A model generated the notes under the pieces. That model was not told where the DNA came from. It ran no database searches and saw nothing but the letters and a program-made list of their open reading frames with translations. Below are positions 1-6,984 of a stretch of DNA of 11,982 nucleotides, piece by piece (position 1 is the stretch's first letter; the number at the start of each line of letters is the position of its first letter). The DNA comes from Candidatus Pollutiaquabacter sp. GTDB taxonomy: Bacteria; Bacteroidota; Bacteroidia; AKYH767-A; 2013-40CM-41-45. The translations under genes and the position numbers were made by a program. The stretch lies in contig CAINVI010000228.1 of assembly GCA_903854075.1 (NCBI GenBank), positions 1 to 11,982 of the forward strand, read 5' to 3'.

Positions 1-829
1 CGATGATCTCCTGAGGCTTCTCCGATCCGCGTAATTCACCAATTACGTTATGTGAAAGTACGCTGTCAAGATTTTGACAGTTCATTTGGAAGAAGAAGCG
101 AGTGTCTTTGTTTGCGCGGATAATGTTGCTGAGTAAATCGGCGCCATTGGTACTAATCGCGCAACATGGAATTTTCGGTAAGGTATCAGCATAATGCATC
201 GAACCGGTATGCGGATAATCGTCTTGGGAAAGCGTCATCGAACGAACGATGGATCCGATAGCGCCATACTTAGCGGCCATCGATGGTCCGCGCCAGCGAT
301 AGGTGCCAGCTTCTCCATATGCATTAAATGTATTGACGTACTTCGGATCGAAAGGGTGATTAAAAAATACAATTTTACCACGCACCTGTGCTTCCCCCAG
401 TTGTTCGAGTTGCTTGAAATCATTCACCTCGATGACCTGAGCTGTCATCCCTTGTTTCGGTGTGGCAACTGATCCGCCGAGCGCACAAATCGGTACTACT
501 TGTTCAAATCCCTGCGCATCGATAATTTTTCCTTTCTCCTTTTCCCCTCGCACCCAATGCGGAACCCAAACTTCTTGTAAATACACGGTATCAGCACCGG
601 CTTCGAGCAGTTTCTTGCGTGTCCATTCAACAGCCATCGCAGCCTCCGGAGAGCCGCTCAATCGACCACCGATATTGTTCGATAGGTCTTCCAACCATGA
701 ATAGGACTTTCCGTTGGAAAGTATTTCGGAATAGATCGAACGTAAGGCGATACTGTCGTCCGTCTGCGCGAAAACGGCAGTAACGGCGAACGAACAGTAA
801 AACAGAACAATGGATAGCGCTTTTCTCAT
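1..829 (-). CDS. M28 family metallopeptidase, carboxypeptidase Q-like (N-terminal part)
   Basis: The reading frame opens at ATG 829 and is still open at the window edge, giving 276 residues of a longer protein. Residues 1-21 form a signal peptide (MRKAL, a hydrophobic stretch, then AVFA before QTDD), so the product is exported. The next part contains GGRLSGSPEAA (about 54-64) and a WTRKKLLEAGAD helix, the usual N-terminal signature of M28 aminopeptidases and carboxypeptidase Q. Residues about 110-240 look like the inserted PA domain (GKIVFFNHPFDP at 151-162, then AAKYGAIGSIVRS). The fragment ends in SHNVIGELRGSEKPQEII, which in this family directly precedes the first zinc-ligand motif (HxD), so all metal ligands lie outside the window. 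Family knowledge suggests a zinc-dependent exopeptidase acting in the periplasm or outside the cell; its substrate is unknown. It follows lspA on the same strand after 74 bp but has its own promoter-like box. Confidence 0.88.
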   Translation of the reverse strand, partial: MRKALSIVLFYCSFAVTAVFAQTDDSIALRSIYSEILSNGKSYSWLEDLSNNIGGRLSGSPEAAMAVEWTRKKLLEAGADTVYLQEVWVPHWVRGEKEKGKIIDAQGFEQVVPICALGGSVATPKQGMTAQVIEVNDFKQLEQLGEAQVRGKIVFFNHPFDPKYVNTFNAYGEAGTYRWRGPSMAAKYGAIGSIVRSMTLSQDDYPHTGSMHYADTLPKIPCCAISTNGADLLSNIIRANKDTRFFFQMNCQNLDSVLSHNVIGELRGSEKPQEII

Positions 830-836
830 GATACTC

Positions 837-844
837 CAAAGATA
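837..844 (-). promoter_or_regulatory. Candidate Bacteroidota -7 promoter box for the M28 peptidase gene
   Basis: The minus strand reads TATCTTTG, an exact match to the Bacteroidota sigma-A -7 consensus TAnnTTTG. A weak -33-like TTAG lies about 20 bp upstream (around 864-867). Only 7 bases separate the box from the ATG at 829, so the transcript would be leaderless or nearly so. The motif match is seen directly; promoter activity is inferred. Confidence 0.5.
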
Positions 845-903
845 ATCGTTTACCGTCTTCCTGCTAACGCAGCGAAGCGAGTCGCAACGAAAAACGCGAA
901 AGA

Positions 904-1572
904 TCAATGGGATTCACCCGCAGTTGCCTCCTCTGCGATGGTTTCGGAAGGCATTTCGCGCGATAACTGCTTATGAAAAATGAGATAAATGAATACACCG
1001 ACAGTGATAGCGCTATCTGCTATATTGAAAACCGGGCGAAAGAACAGAAAACTTTCGCCTCCCCATACCGGAAGCCACTGGGGAAGCTGGCCGTGCAGCA
1101 CCGGAAAATAGAGCATGTCGACAACCCGTCCGTGGAGAAATCCTGCATAGCCGCCTTCGGCAGGCATAAACTGTGCAATTCCTTCTGAGCTGTCCGAAAA
1201 TATCAATCCGTAAAAAGCGCTGTCGATGATATTACCGATAGCTCCGGCAAGGATGAACGAAAAGGAAATTATCAATCCTTTATGAGCCTTGGTTTTTGCA
1301 AGGTGAACAATATACCAGCCGATACCGAATGAGGCAAGAATACGGAAAACACTCAGGACGATCTTTCCGTTACTGCCGCCAAATTCAAGTCCGAAGGCCA
1401 TCCCATAATTTTCCGTGAAATGAATAAAACTCCACTTGCCAAGCATTGGAATCTCTTCTCCCAAATACATATTGGTCTTCACCCAGAATTTTAGCCACTG
1501 ATCAATGATAAGTACCAGCAAAATGATACCGGCTGACGTCCAAAGCAGGTTCTTGGTGGAGGCGGATGGCAT
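904..1572 (-). CDS. lspA: Lipoprotein signal peptidase (signal peptidase II)
   Basis: Inner-membrane aspartyl protease that removes the signal peptide from diacylglyceryl-modified prolipoproteins, after Lgt and before N-acylation. The 222-residue product has the family motifs in order: DQWLK at 24-28 in the first membrane helix, ENYGMAFG at 54-61, GAIGNIIDSAFYG at 110-122, VVDM at 150-153 and FNIADSAI at 182-189. By family analogy the catalytic pair is Asp152 and Asp186. Four hydrophobic segments are visible (about 10-29, 72-90, 100-119 and 185-199). It is longer than the roughly 165-residue E. coli enzyme because of an insertion around 123-180 and an acidic C-terminal tail. The GNIIDS form, rather than GNxxDR, is one I associate with Bacteroidota LspA. 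It follows the DksA-like gene by 76 bp containing two hairpins, and no promoter box was found there, so it is probably read from ileS. Confidence 0.95.
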   Translation of the reverse strand: MPSASTKNLLWTSAGIILLVLIIDQWLKFWVKTNMYLGEEIPMLGKWSFIHFTENYGMAFGLEFGGSNGKIVLSVFRILASFGIGWYIVHLAKTKAHKGLIISFSFILAGAIGNIIDSAFYGLIFSDSSEGIAQFMPAEGGYAGFLHGRVVDMLYFPVLHGQLPQWLPVWGGESFLFFRPVFNIADSAITVGVFIYLIFHKQLSREMPSETIAEEATAGESH

Positions 1573-1580
1573 AGGATATG

Positions 1581-1595
1581 TTCGGATAAGCCGAA
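1581..1595 (-). promoter_or_regulatory. Small hairpin just upstream of the lspA start codon
   Basis: A perfect 5-bp stem (1581-1585 with 1591-1595, TTCGG/CCGAA) closes a 5-base loop and ends 8 bases before the lspA ATG. It shares two bases (1594-1595) with the foot of the larger stem-loop. On the lspA transcript it would sit across the expected ribosome landing zone. A regulatory role is inference; chance formation of so short a stem is possible. Confidence 0.3.
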
Positions 1596-1634
1596 GTGCC
1601 GATCACATGCGTCAAAGCACGTGTATCGGCACTT
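1594..1634 (-). promoter_or_regulatory. Strong stem-loop between the DksA-like gene and lspA (terminator- or attenuator-like)
   Basis: Arms 1594-1603 and 1625-1634 are perfect 10-bp reverse complements (AAGTGCCGAT/ATCGGCACTT). The stem continues, after a one-base bulge at 1624, with 1604-1610 against 1617-1623, closing on a 6-base loop at 1611-1616. The single mismatch in the upper stem is A:C if the plus strand is transcribed but a G:U wobble in minus-strand RNA, which fits a structure acting in the transcript of these genes. It begins 14 bases after the DksA-like stop codon. No T-run follows, so it is not a classic intrinsic terminator. It may be a partial terminator, an RNA processing or stability element, or an attenuator. 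Confidence 0.55.
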
Positions 1635-1648
1635 GGGTTATAATACGA

Positions 1649-2506
1649 TTAGTCGCGGTATTGATTGATCTTTGCTTCGATCGATTGGGTAGTGTGTGGA
1701 ACTGCGCGAAGACGTTCTTTCGGAATAAGTTTTCCGGTCACACGACAGATACCGTAGGTCTTATTCTCGATACGTACCAAAGCATTCTCGAGCTGCTCGA
1801 TGAATTTCTTCTGACGACCTGCCAGCTGACCGGCTTCTTCTTTGGCCAGACTTTCGGAGCCATCCTCCAGCATCTTAAAAGTATTCGCCGTATCGTCGGT
1901 CCCGTGCTCATTGGCAGCCGTCAGCTGCGCCTGAAGCAATGTTAATTCACGGCGGGCATCATCTAATTTACCTTCGATGAGAACGCGAAACTCGTCGAGT
2001 TCTTTGTCGGAATAACGTGTCTTATTAGGATCCTCGTGAGTGATCTTTGCAGTCGGCGCAAGCGGTGATTTGCTGATGGCCGGTTTCACCGGAGGAGGCA
2101 TTGGAGGAAGTACCGGATTTTTTTCGACCGGACGGGGCTGCTTTACTTCAGCGGTCTTCTTCGCAGAAACTACTTTCTTAGGAACAGCAGGAGCCGGTTT
2201 AGCCACCTCTTTAGCTTTCACTACAGGCTTAGCGGCAACTTTGGTTACGACTTTAGCCTTCGGTGCCGGCTTGGCGACTTTTTTCGTGACGGGTTTTTTC
2301 GCCACCGCTTTCTTTGGCGCTGGTTTCGCCTTTACGATTTTCTTGGCCGGTTTAGCCACTTTCTTAGGAGCGACTTTTTTCGCTTTCGGTGCCGGTTTAG
2401 ATTTTGCGCTTGCTTTCTTGGCCGGCTTAGCGGCTTTCTTGGCAACCGGTTTCTTTGTTTTAGCAGCCGGCTTCGCTTTTGCTTTGGTTACTTTTTTCTT
2501 GCTCAT
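1649..2506 (-). CDS. DksA/TraR-like protein with a histone-H1-like Lys/Ala/Pro tail
   Basis: A 285-residue protein in two parts. Residues 1 to about 128 are a low-complexity cationic tail of AKP, AKK and PKK repeats, with no Asp or Glu before residue 100; they resemble histone H1 C-terminal tails. Residues about 160-285 match the DksA/TraR family: a long coiled coil (about 165-248), then YGICRVTGKLIPKERL and VPHTTQSIEAK. DksA proteins bind the RNA polymerase secondary channel and alter initiation with ppGpp. In the classical zinc finger four cysteines bind metal; here only Cys254 remains, so a normal C4 site is not possible. At the coiled-coil tip, my alignment by eye places DGSESL (215-220) where E. 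coli DksA has the DxxDxA motif, so the key second Asp and the Ala look replaced. Polymerase binding, DNA or RNA binding by the tail, or both are inferences. The gene starts 20 bp after ileS, so co-transcription is likely. Confidence 0.88.
   Translation of the reverse strand: MSKKKVTKAKAKPAAKTKKPVAKKAAKPAKKASAKSKPAPKAKKVAPKKVAKPAKKIVKAKPAPKKAVAKKPVTKKVAKPAPKAKVVTKVAAKPVVKAKEVAKPAPAVPKKVVSAKKTAEVKQPRPVEKNPVLPPMPPPVKPAISKSPLAPTAKITHEDPNKTRYSDKELDEFRVLIEGKLDDARRELTLLQAQLTAANEHGTDDTANTFKMLEDGSESLAKEEAGQLAGRQKKFIEQLENALVRIENKTYGICRVTGKLIPKERLRAVPHTTQSIEAKINQYRD
2123..2506 (-). repeat. Low-complexity Lys/Ala/Pro-coding repeat region
   Basis: This part of the DksA-like gene encodes the cationic tail and contains imperfect DNA repeats. 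A 14-bp unit GCCGGTTTAGCCAC occurs at 2193-2206 and again at 2346-2359, with related variants such as GCCGGCTTAGCGGC near 2421. Repeats of this kind can shrink or grow by slippage or recombination, so tail length probably varies among relatives. That last point is inference. Confidence 0.6.
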
Positions 2507-2526
2507 GTTGTAGGTCGAAAAATTAA

Positions 2527-5500
2527 TTATCCATTCACCGTGGCAGCGCTGTGCTTGCGGATCAGGATGCGGGTTTGAATGGTATCGTCCAACTCCACCT
2601 CAATGGCACCGGCTGTTGTCAGCTGAGGAACCATTTCCAGGGAAGTCGCCAGAATTTCGGCGCAAATATATTCTTTATTGTTTTGGATGGCAGACCGGAT
2701 CTCGGCGTGATCCTGTACTTGTACTTCAATACGATCCGTTACTTCGAACTGACTGTCTTTGCGAAGATTCTGGATGCGGTTGATGATTTCGCGGGCTATT
2801 CCCTCTTCGCGCAGCTCTTCGGTAATGGTGACGTCGAGCGCTACGGTAATGCGGCCCTCAGCAGCCACCTGCCAGCCGGGAATATCTTCCGAAAGAATTT
2901 CAACGTCTTCCATTGTCAGCGCGATCTGCTGTCCGGCTACCGACATGGCATACCCGCCGGATTGCTCCAGCCGGAGGATATCGGCTTGCGACATTTCTCC
3001 GATAGCAGCGGCCGTATCTTTCATCAGTCCGCCCACTTTCTTACCGAGTACTTTGAAGTTCGGACGGATCTTCTTGACCAGAATACCGGCAGTATCCGTA
3101 ATGTATTCGATGGTCTTTACATTCACCTCCGCAAGAATGAGATCGCGAACCGCTTCCACGTTAGACTGGAAATTCGAATCAGGAACCGGCAACAATAACT
3201 TGTTCAGCGGCTGTCGTACACGGATATTCACTTTCTTCCGCAACGAAAGTACCAGCGAAGAAATTTTCTGTGCAAGTTCCATTCGCTCTTCCAGCGACTG
3301 GTCAATCATTGCAGGATCACTGACCGGAAAATCCGTCAAGTGAACCGATGCCACACGTTGCCGGCCGCTGCATTCGTTCAGGTTGCGGAATAATTGATCA
3401 GCATAGAACGGTGCAATCGGTGCCATCAACTGGGCAATCGTTTCGAGGCAGGTGTATAAGGTTTGGTACGCAGCGATCTTATCGTTGGTATATTCTCCTT
3501 TCCAGAAGCGGCGGCGACCCAAACGTACATACCAATTACTCAAATGTTCGGAAACGAACTCGCCGATGGCGCGTGCCGCACGGGTTGGTTCATAGTCCGC
3601 GTAACTTTCATCCACCGTTTTGATCAGTGAATGTAATACCGAAAGTATCCAGCGATCCAACTCCGGCCGTTCGGCAAATGGTATTTCTTTTTCCCGGAAG
3701 CCGAAGCCATCGATGTTTGCATAGAGGGCGAAAAACGAGTAGGTATTGTGTAACGTTCCGAATAATTTACGTTGCACTTCCGTAATTCCTTCGGTGTTGA
3801 ACTTTAGGTTGTCCCACGGCTGTGCGTTGCTGATCATATACCAGCGGGTCGCGTCCGGTCCGTAGGCGGAAAGTGTCTCAAACGGATCAACTGCATTGCC
3901 AAGACGCTTCGACATCTTGTTGCCGTTTTTATCGAGCACCAGTCCGTTGGAAACTACATTCTTAAATGCTACTGAATCGAACAGCATCACGGCGATAGCG
4001 TGCAGGGTGAAAAACCAGCCGCGCGTCTGATCGACGCCTTCTGCGATAAAGTCGGCCGGATAGGCGCTAAAGCCATTGTTGGTTGAATTTCCGAATGGAA
4101 GCGACGTATTATTCCCCAGATAATGCCATTGTGCATACGGCATAGCGCCGCTGTCGAACCACACATCGATCAAATCGGTTTCACGCACCATCTTCTTTCC
4201 GGAAGGAGACACGAGAATAATGTCATCCACGTAAGGACGATGTAAATCAAAAGCGAAATCATTCGCAGCTGTATCTGTTTTTCCTTGAAGCGGATTCTCT
4301 TCCATGAATCCGGCCTTGATCGCCTTCTCTACTTCGTCATTCAGTTGCTGAACGGTTCCGATGCAGATCTCTTCGCTACCGTCATCCGTACGCCACACCG
4401 GCAACGGAATTCCCCAATACCGGGAACGGGATAGATTCCAGTCGACGAGATTCTCGAGCCAGTTACCGAAACGACCGGTGCCGGTGGATTCCGGTTTCCA
4501 GTTGATGGTCTTGTTGAGTTCCACCATTCGGTCTTTCATCGCCGTAGTACGGATGAACCAGGAGTCGAGCGGATAATACAATACCGGCTTGTCGGTTCGC
4601 CAGCAGTGCGGATAGTTGTGCTCGTATTTTTCGACTTTGAACGCTTTGCCTTCCTTCTTTAAACGAATGGCAATACGTTCGTCGACGGTGAGGTATTTCT
4701 CGCCGCCTTGTTGTTGCTTAGCTTGTTCTTTTTCGGCGTCGGTGAGATATTGTTCCTTAACATATTCTCCGGCCATATCGTGAACGTCGGCCGTGAAGCG
4801 ACCTTGACGGTCGACCAGCGTCAATGAGCCGATGCCGTTTTGCTTAGCAACACGAAAGTCATCGGAGCCAAAACTCGGCGCAATATGAACAATGCCTGTG
4901 CCATCTTCCGTACTCACAAAATCACCGGTGATCACTCGGAAGGCGTCACCGTCTGTCGGTTGAGCATACGGTAACAGCTGTTCGTAGCGGATTCCGGAAA
5001 GTTCTTGTCCGGTAAAGGACTTCAAGACGCGGAACGGAATAGCTTTATCGCCGGGCTTATACTCTTCGAAAGAGAGCTCACGGTTTTTCTCCGGAAAATA
5101 TTTGCCCATCAGATCGTGGGCCAGCACAACTACTACTGGGGCGCCGGAATAAGGATTGAACGATTCAACCGCGACATATCGGATCTTGGCACCAACGGCA
5201 AGCGCAGTGTTCGATGGAAGTGTCCACGGTGTGGTAGTCCAGGCAAGAAAGAAAACGTCGTTGCGATCAATGCCGAGGTCAGCACCTTTCGTGCGGAACA
5301 TGGCAACAACCGTAGTGTCTTTGACCGACTTATACGTGCCCGGCTGGTTGAGTTCGTGCGAACTGAGACCGGTTCCAGCGGCAGGCGAATATGGTTGAAT
5401 AGTATACCCTTTGTAAAGGAGTCCTTTTTTATGAAGCTGACTTAACAGGTACCAACACGTTTCAATGTATGAATTTTCAAAGGTGATGTACGGATGATCG

Positions 5501-5937
5501 AGGTCCACCCAATATCCCATCTTGCGCGTAAGGTCATCCCAAACGTCCTTATACTTCATTACCTCTTTACGGCAGAAGCTATTGTACTCTTCGATGGAAA
5601 TGGTTTTACCGATATCGTCTTTGCGGATGCCAAGCGTCTTCTCGACACTTAGTTCAATTGGCAAACCGTGTGTATCCCAGCCGCCTTTTCGGTGAACGAG
5701 AAACCCTTTTTGTGTTTTATAGCGGCAAAAAATATCCTTGATCGCCCGCGCCATGACGTGGTGAATGCCAGGAAGGCCATTCGCCGAGGGTGGCCCTTCG
5801 AAAAAGGTATACGCCGGGCGACCTTCACGGTGCGCCAGGCTTTCCTTAAAGGTTCCTTCCGCATCCCATCGCGCCAGCACCTCCGCCGCTATTTTGGGGA
5901 GGTCCAATGATTTATATTCAGGATATCTTTTTGCCAT
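2527..5937 (-). CDS. ileS: Isoleucyl-tRNA synthetase, type 2 (IleRS2), altered HIGH motif
   Basis: Charges tRNA-Ile with isoleucine in the cytoplasm. The 1136-residue product has the class I layout: a catalytic core opening FFEGPPSANGLPGIHH (45-60), a CP1 editing domain with WTTTPWTLPSNTA (233-245) and GTGIVHIAPSFGSDDF (346-361), DVWFDSG (591-597), and KMSKR at 674-678. An anticodon-binding region and a long C-terminal extension (RKKVNIRVRQPLNKL) follow. The length and the absence of a C-terminal cysteine-rich zinc module place it with the eukaryote-like, mupirocin-resistant type 2 enzymes. The HIGH signature reads Gly57-Ile58-His59-His60, that is, with positions 1 and 3 exchanged. An in-frame TTG at 5964 would add nine residues, but it lies inside the promoter-like TATCTTTG box; ATG 5937 followed by MAKRYPEYK is preferred. 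First gene of a likely operon with the DksA-like gene and lspA. Editing residues appear intact. Confidence 0.97.
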   Translation of the reverse strand: MAKRYPEYKSLDLPKIAAEVLARWDAEGTFKESLAHREGRPAYTFFEGPPSANGLPGIHHVMARAIKDIFCRYKTQKGFLVHRKGGWDTHGLPIELSVEKTLGIRKDDIGKTISIEEYNSFCRKEVMKYKDVWDDLTRKMGYWVDLDHPYITFENSYIETCWYLLSQLHKKGLLYKGYTIQPYSPAAGTGLSSHELNQPGTYKSVKDTTVVAMFRTKGADLGIDRNDVFFLAWTTTPWTLPSNTALAVGAKIRYVAVESFNPYSGAPVVVVLAHDLMGKYFPEKNRELSFEEYKPGDKAIPFRVLKSFTGQELSGIRYEQLLPYAQPTDGDAFRVITGDFVSTEDGTGIVHIAPSFGSDDFRVAKQNGIGSLTLVDRQGRFTADVHDMAGEYVKEQYLTDAEKEQAKQQQGGEKYLTVDERIAIRLKKEGKAFKVEKYEHNYPHCWRTDKPVLYYPLDSWFIRTTAMKDRMVELNKTINWKPESTGTGRFGNWLENLVDWNLSRSRYWGIPLPVWRTDDGSEEICIGTVQQLNDEVEKAIKAGFMEENPLQGKTDTAANDFAFDLHRPYVDDIILVSPSGKKMVRETDLIDVWFDSGAMPYAQWHYLGNNTSLPFGNSTNNGFSAYPADFIAEGVDQTRGWFFTLHAIAVMLFDSVAFKNVVSNGLVLDKNGNKMSKRLGNAVDPFETLSAYGPDATRWYMISNAQPWDNLKFNTEGITEVQRKLFGTLHNTYSFFALYANIDGFGFREKEIPFAERPELDRWILSVLHSLIKTVDESYADYEPTRAARAIGEFVSEHLSNWYVRLGRRRFWKGEYTNDKIAAYQTLYTCLETIAQLMAPIAPFYADQLFRNLNECSGRQRVASVHLTDFPVSDPAMIDQSLEERMELAQKISSLVLSLRKKVNIRVRQPLNKLLLPVPDSNFQSNVEAVRDLILAEVNVKTIEYITDTAGILVKKIRPNFKVLGKKVGGLMKDTAAAIGEMSQADILRLEQSGGYAMSVAGQQIALTMEDVEILSEDIPGWQVAAEGRITVALDVTITEELREEGIAREIINRIQNLRKDSQFEVTDRIEVQVQDHAEIRSAIQNNKEYICAEILATSLEMVPQLTTAGAIEVELDDTIQTRILIRKHSAATVNG

Positions 5938-5961
5938 GTAACGGCCTGAAAATGAAGGCTG

Positions 5962-5969
5962 CAAAGATA
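5962..5969 (-). promoter_or_regulatory. Candidate Bacteroidota -7 promoter box for ileS operon
   Basis: The minus strand reads TATCTTTG, an exact TAnnTTTG match, ending 24 bases before ATG 5937 and implying a leader of about 18 bases. No clear -33 TTG was found at the usual distance. The box also argues against the upstream TTG start at 5964. Confidence 0.55.
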
Positions 5970-6010
5970 CGAATAAAAAGCGGAATTTCCTTGTTTGCCC
6001 GCGCCTGTAA

Positions 6011-6046
6011 CTTGCTGATTAATAGCTGATTAATTACATTAGCAAG
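6011..6046. repeat. Tandem 11-bp repeat flanked by a short inverted repeat
   Basis: GCTGATTAAT occurs at 6014-6023 and again at 6025-6034, an 11-bp tandem repeat. The block is bracketed by CTTGCT (6011-6016) and its reverse complement AGCAAG (6041-6046). It lies upstream of the ileS promoter box. A protein-binding site is possible, but nothing in the sequence proves it. Confidence 0.35.
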
Positions 6047-6093
6047 AGATGCCGCTCAAATCGGGCTTAGCCTTTAAATGATAGTATAAAATG

Positions 6094-6124
6094 GATTAAA
6101 AACCGTCTTTTTCTATTTTTAATC
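6094..6124 (-). terminator. AT-rich inverted repeat downstream of the beta-barrel gene
   Basis: GATTAAAAA (6094-6102) and TTTTTAATC (6116-6124) are perfect 9-bp arms around a 13-base spacer. Read on the minus strand, the descending arm supplies a T-run, so this could end transcription of the beta-barrel gene, whose stop lies about 50 bases upstream. The stem is almost all A/T and therefore weak. A shorter hairpin (6144-6148 with 6154-6158, CGGGA/TCCCG) lies between it and the gene. Confidence 0.25.
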
Positions 6125-6176
6125 ATCATATAAGTGCTTTTTACGGGATTCTGTCCCGGAATAGGGTAAAACTGAA

Positions 6177-6959
6177 TCAAAACCGAAATCCGACATGAAT
6201 CATATACCGAAACCCGAACGTTGTCGTGTTGGCCTTTCCGGAAGTGGAAAAGGATTGCGGACGAAGAACCAGTTGGTAACCGGGAATCTTGTCAGCCAGT
6301 ATATCGTTGATCCGTTCAAATAGCGCGGACTCGTCGTCAGGACTCAGGTCGGTACTCAACGAGGTGTTGATGGCGTAATTGGTCAAGCCCGGACCAATGA
6401 GAATAAAATCGAGCGCCAGTCGATCCCAAAGTATGAACTGATACCCCATTTCAGCCCCGAAAGATGCCGTATACAATTCAAATTTGGTAAATACATCGCC
6501 CTGAAAATCCGGTGTATTCAAGATGTACTTATTGTAACGGATAAATGAATTGTAGGAAGCGTAAGGCGCCAGATACACACCGCGGGGCGCCCCGTGTCTA
6601 TTTTCATTTTTTAGGTAAAAACGATAGTCGACCGAGAGGTTTATTCCTTTGTCATCGTGCTCCGTTTCCATCTGGATTTTTTCTCCTAAATCATTAAACC
6701 CGGGAATAGAAATTTTAGGCAGCGAGGTGCGGCCGATGTTCAACGACACGGATTGGTTGGTCCCTAGCACCCGTTCATAGCCCACAATAATGGAGCGGCC
6801 ACCAAAAATGAACGGATTGGTTATATTCATACGAACAATATTATTGCGGCGACTATCCTGCACCGAACTGTCTTGAGCATACGCCTTCATCGAAAATAAA
6901 ACACTCAACCAGCAGCAAGCTGCAATTAATAGGGTTCGTATCAATAGCATTCGTTTCAT
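6177..6959 (-). CDS. Outer-membrane beta-barrel family protein, function unknown
   Basis: About 260 residues. A signal peptide (MKRMLLIRTLLIAACC, ending KAYAQ before DSSVQDS) directs export. The rest alternates polar and hydrophobic residues in strand-like blocks: SIIVGYERVL, INLSVDYRFYL, GVYLAPYASYNSF, TASFGAEMGYQFIL and TFGFRYMIHVGFRF. The chain ends in an aromatic residue, as beta-barrels recognised by the BAM machinery do. The size fits a small barrel of roughly 8-10 strands, as in OmpA/OmpW-like or DUF3575-like proteins; I do not recognise a more exact family. An ATG two codons upstream (6965) is also possible; 6959 is chosen because it leaves a more usual leader after the TATATTTG box and gives a compact signal peptide. 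It appears to be a single-gene unit, divergent from the RidA-family gene. The ligand or role cannot be told from sequence. Confidence 0.8.
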   Translation of the reverse strand: MKRMLLIRTLLIAACCWLSVLFSMKAYAQDSSVQDSRRNNIVRMNITNPFIFGGRSIIVGYERVLGTNQSVSLNIGRTSLPKISIPGFNDLGEKIQMETEHDDKGINLSVDYRFYLKNENRHGAPRGVYLAPYASYNSFIRYNKYILNTPDFQGDVFTKFELYTASFGAEMGYQFILWDRLALDFILIGPGLTNYAINTSLSTDLSPDDESALFERINDILADKIPGYQLVLRPQSFSTSGKANTTTFGFRYMIHVGFRF

Positions 6960-6976
6960 GGTCATTTAGGAGAGGT

Positions 6977-6984
6977 CAAATATA
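6977..6984 (-). promoter_or_regulatory. Candidate Bacteroidota -7 promoter box for the beta-barrel gene
   Basis: The minus strand reads TATATTTG, an exact TAnnTTTG match, ending 11 bases before ATG 6965 and 17 before ATG 6959. No convincing -33 TTG was found upstream. Confidence 0.5.

Noticed and set aside
194..839. Several plus- and minus-strand frames of 60-90 codons within the first 840 bases
   Set aside because: All lie within the continuous M28 peptidase frame, which has a signal peptide, family motifs and a promoter box; the others show no recognisable features.
2040..2513. A 157-residue plus-strand frame rich in Phe, Ala, Gly and Leu, looking like a membrane protein
   Set aside because: It is the exact antisense of the Lys/Ala/Pro repeats of the DksA-like gene; Lys and Ala codons read backwards give Phe, Leu, Gly and Ala. 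The sense frame has a recognised C-terminal domain.
2551..3343. Two plus-strand frames of about 200 residues opposite the 3' end of ileS
   Set aside because: They are antisense to conserved IleRS sequence, overlap each other, and have low-quality, Ser/Arg-rich translations typical of shadow frames.
5938..5964. A longer IleRS N terminus starting at TTG 5964
   Set aside because: The start would lie inside the TATCTTTG promoter box, the nine extra residues have no family similarity, and an ATG with the usual MAKRYPEY opening follows.
6144..6158. Hairpin CGGGA-TTCTG-TCCCG as an intrinsic terminator of the beta-barrel gene
   Set aside because: The stem has only five pairs and on the minus strand is followed by TAAAAAGC rather than a T-run, so it was not listed as a terminator on its own.
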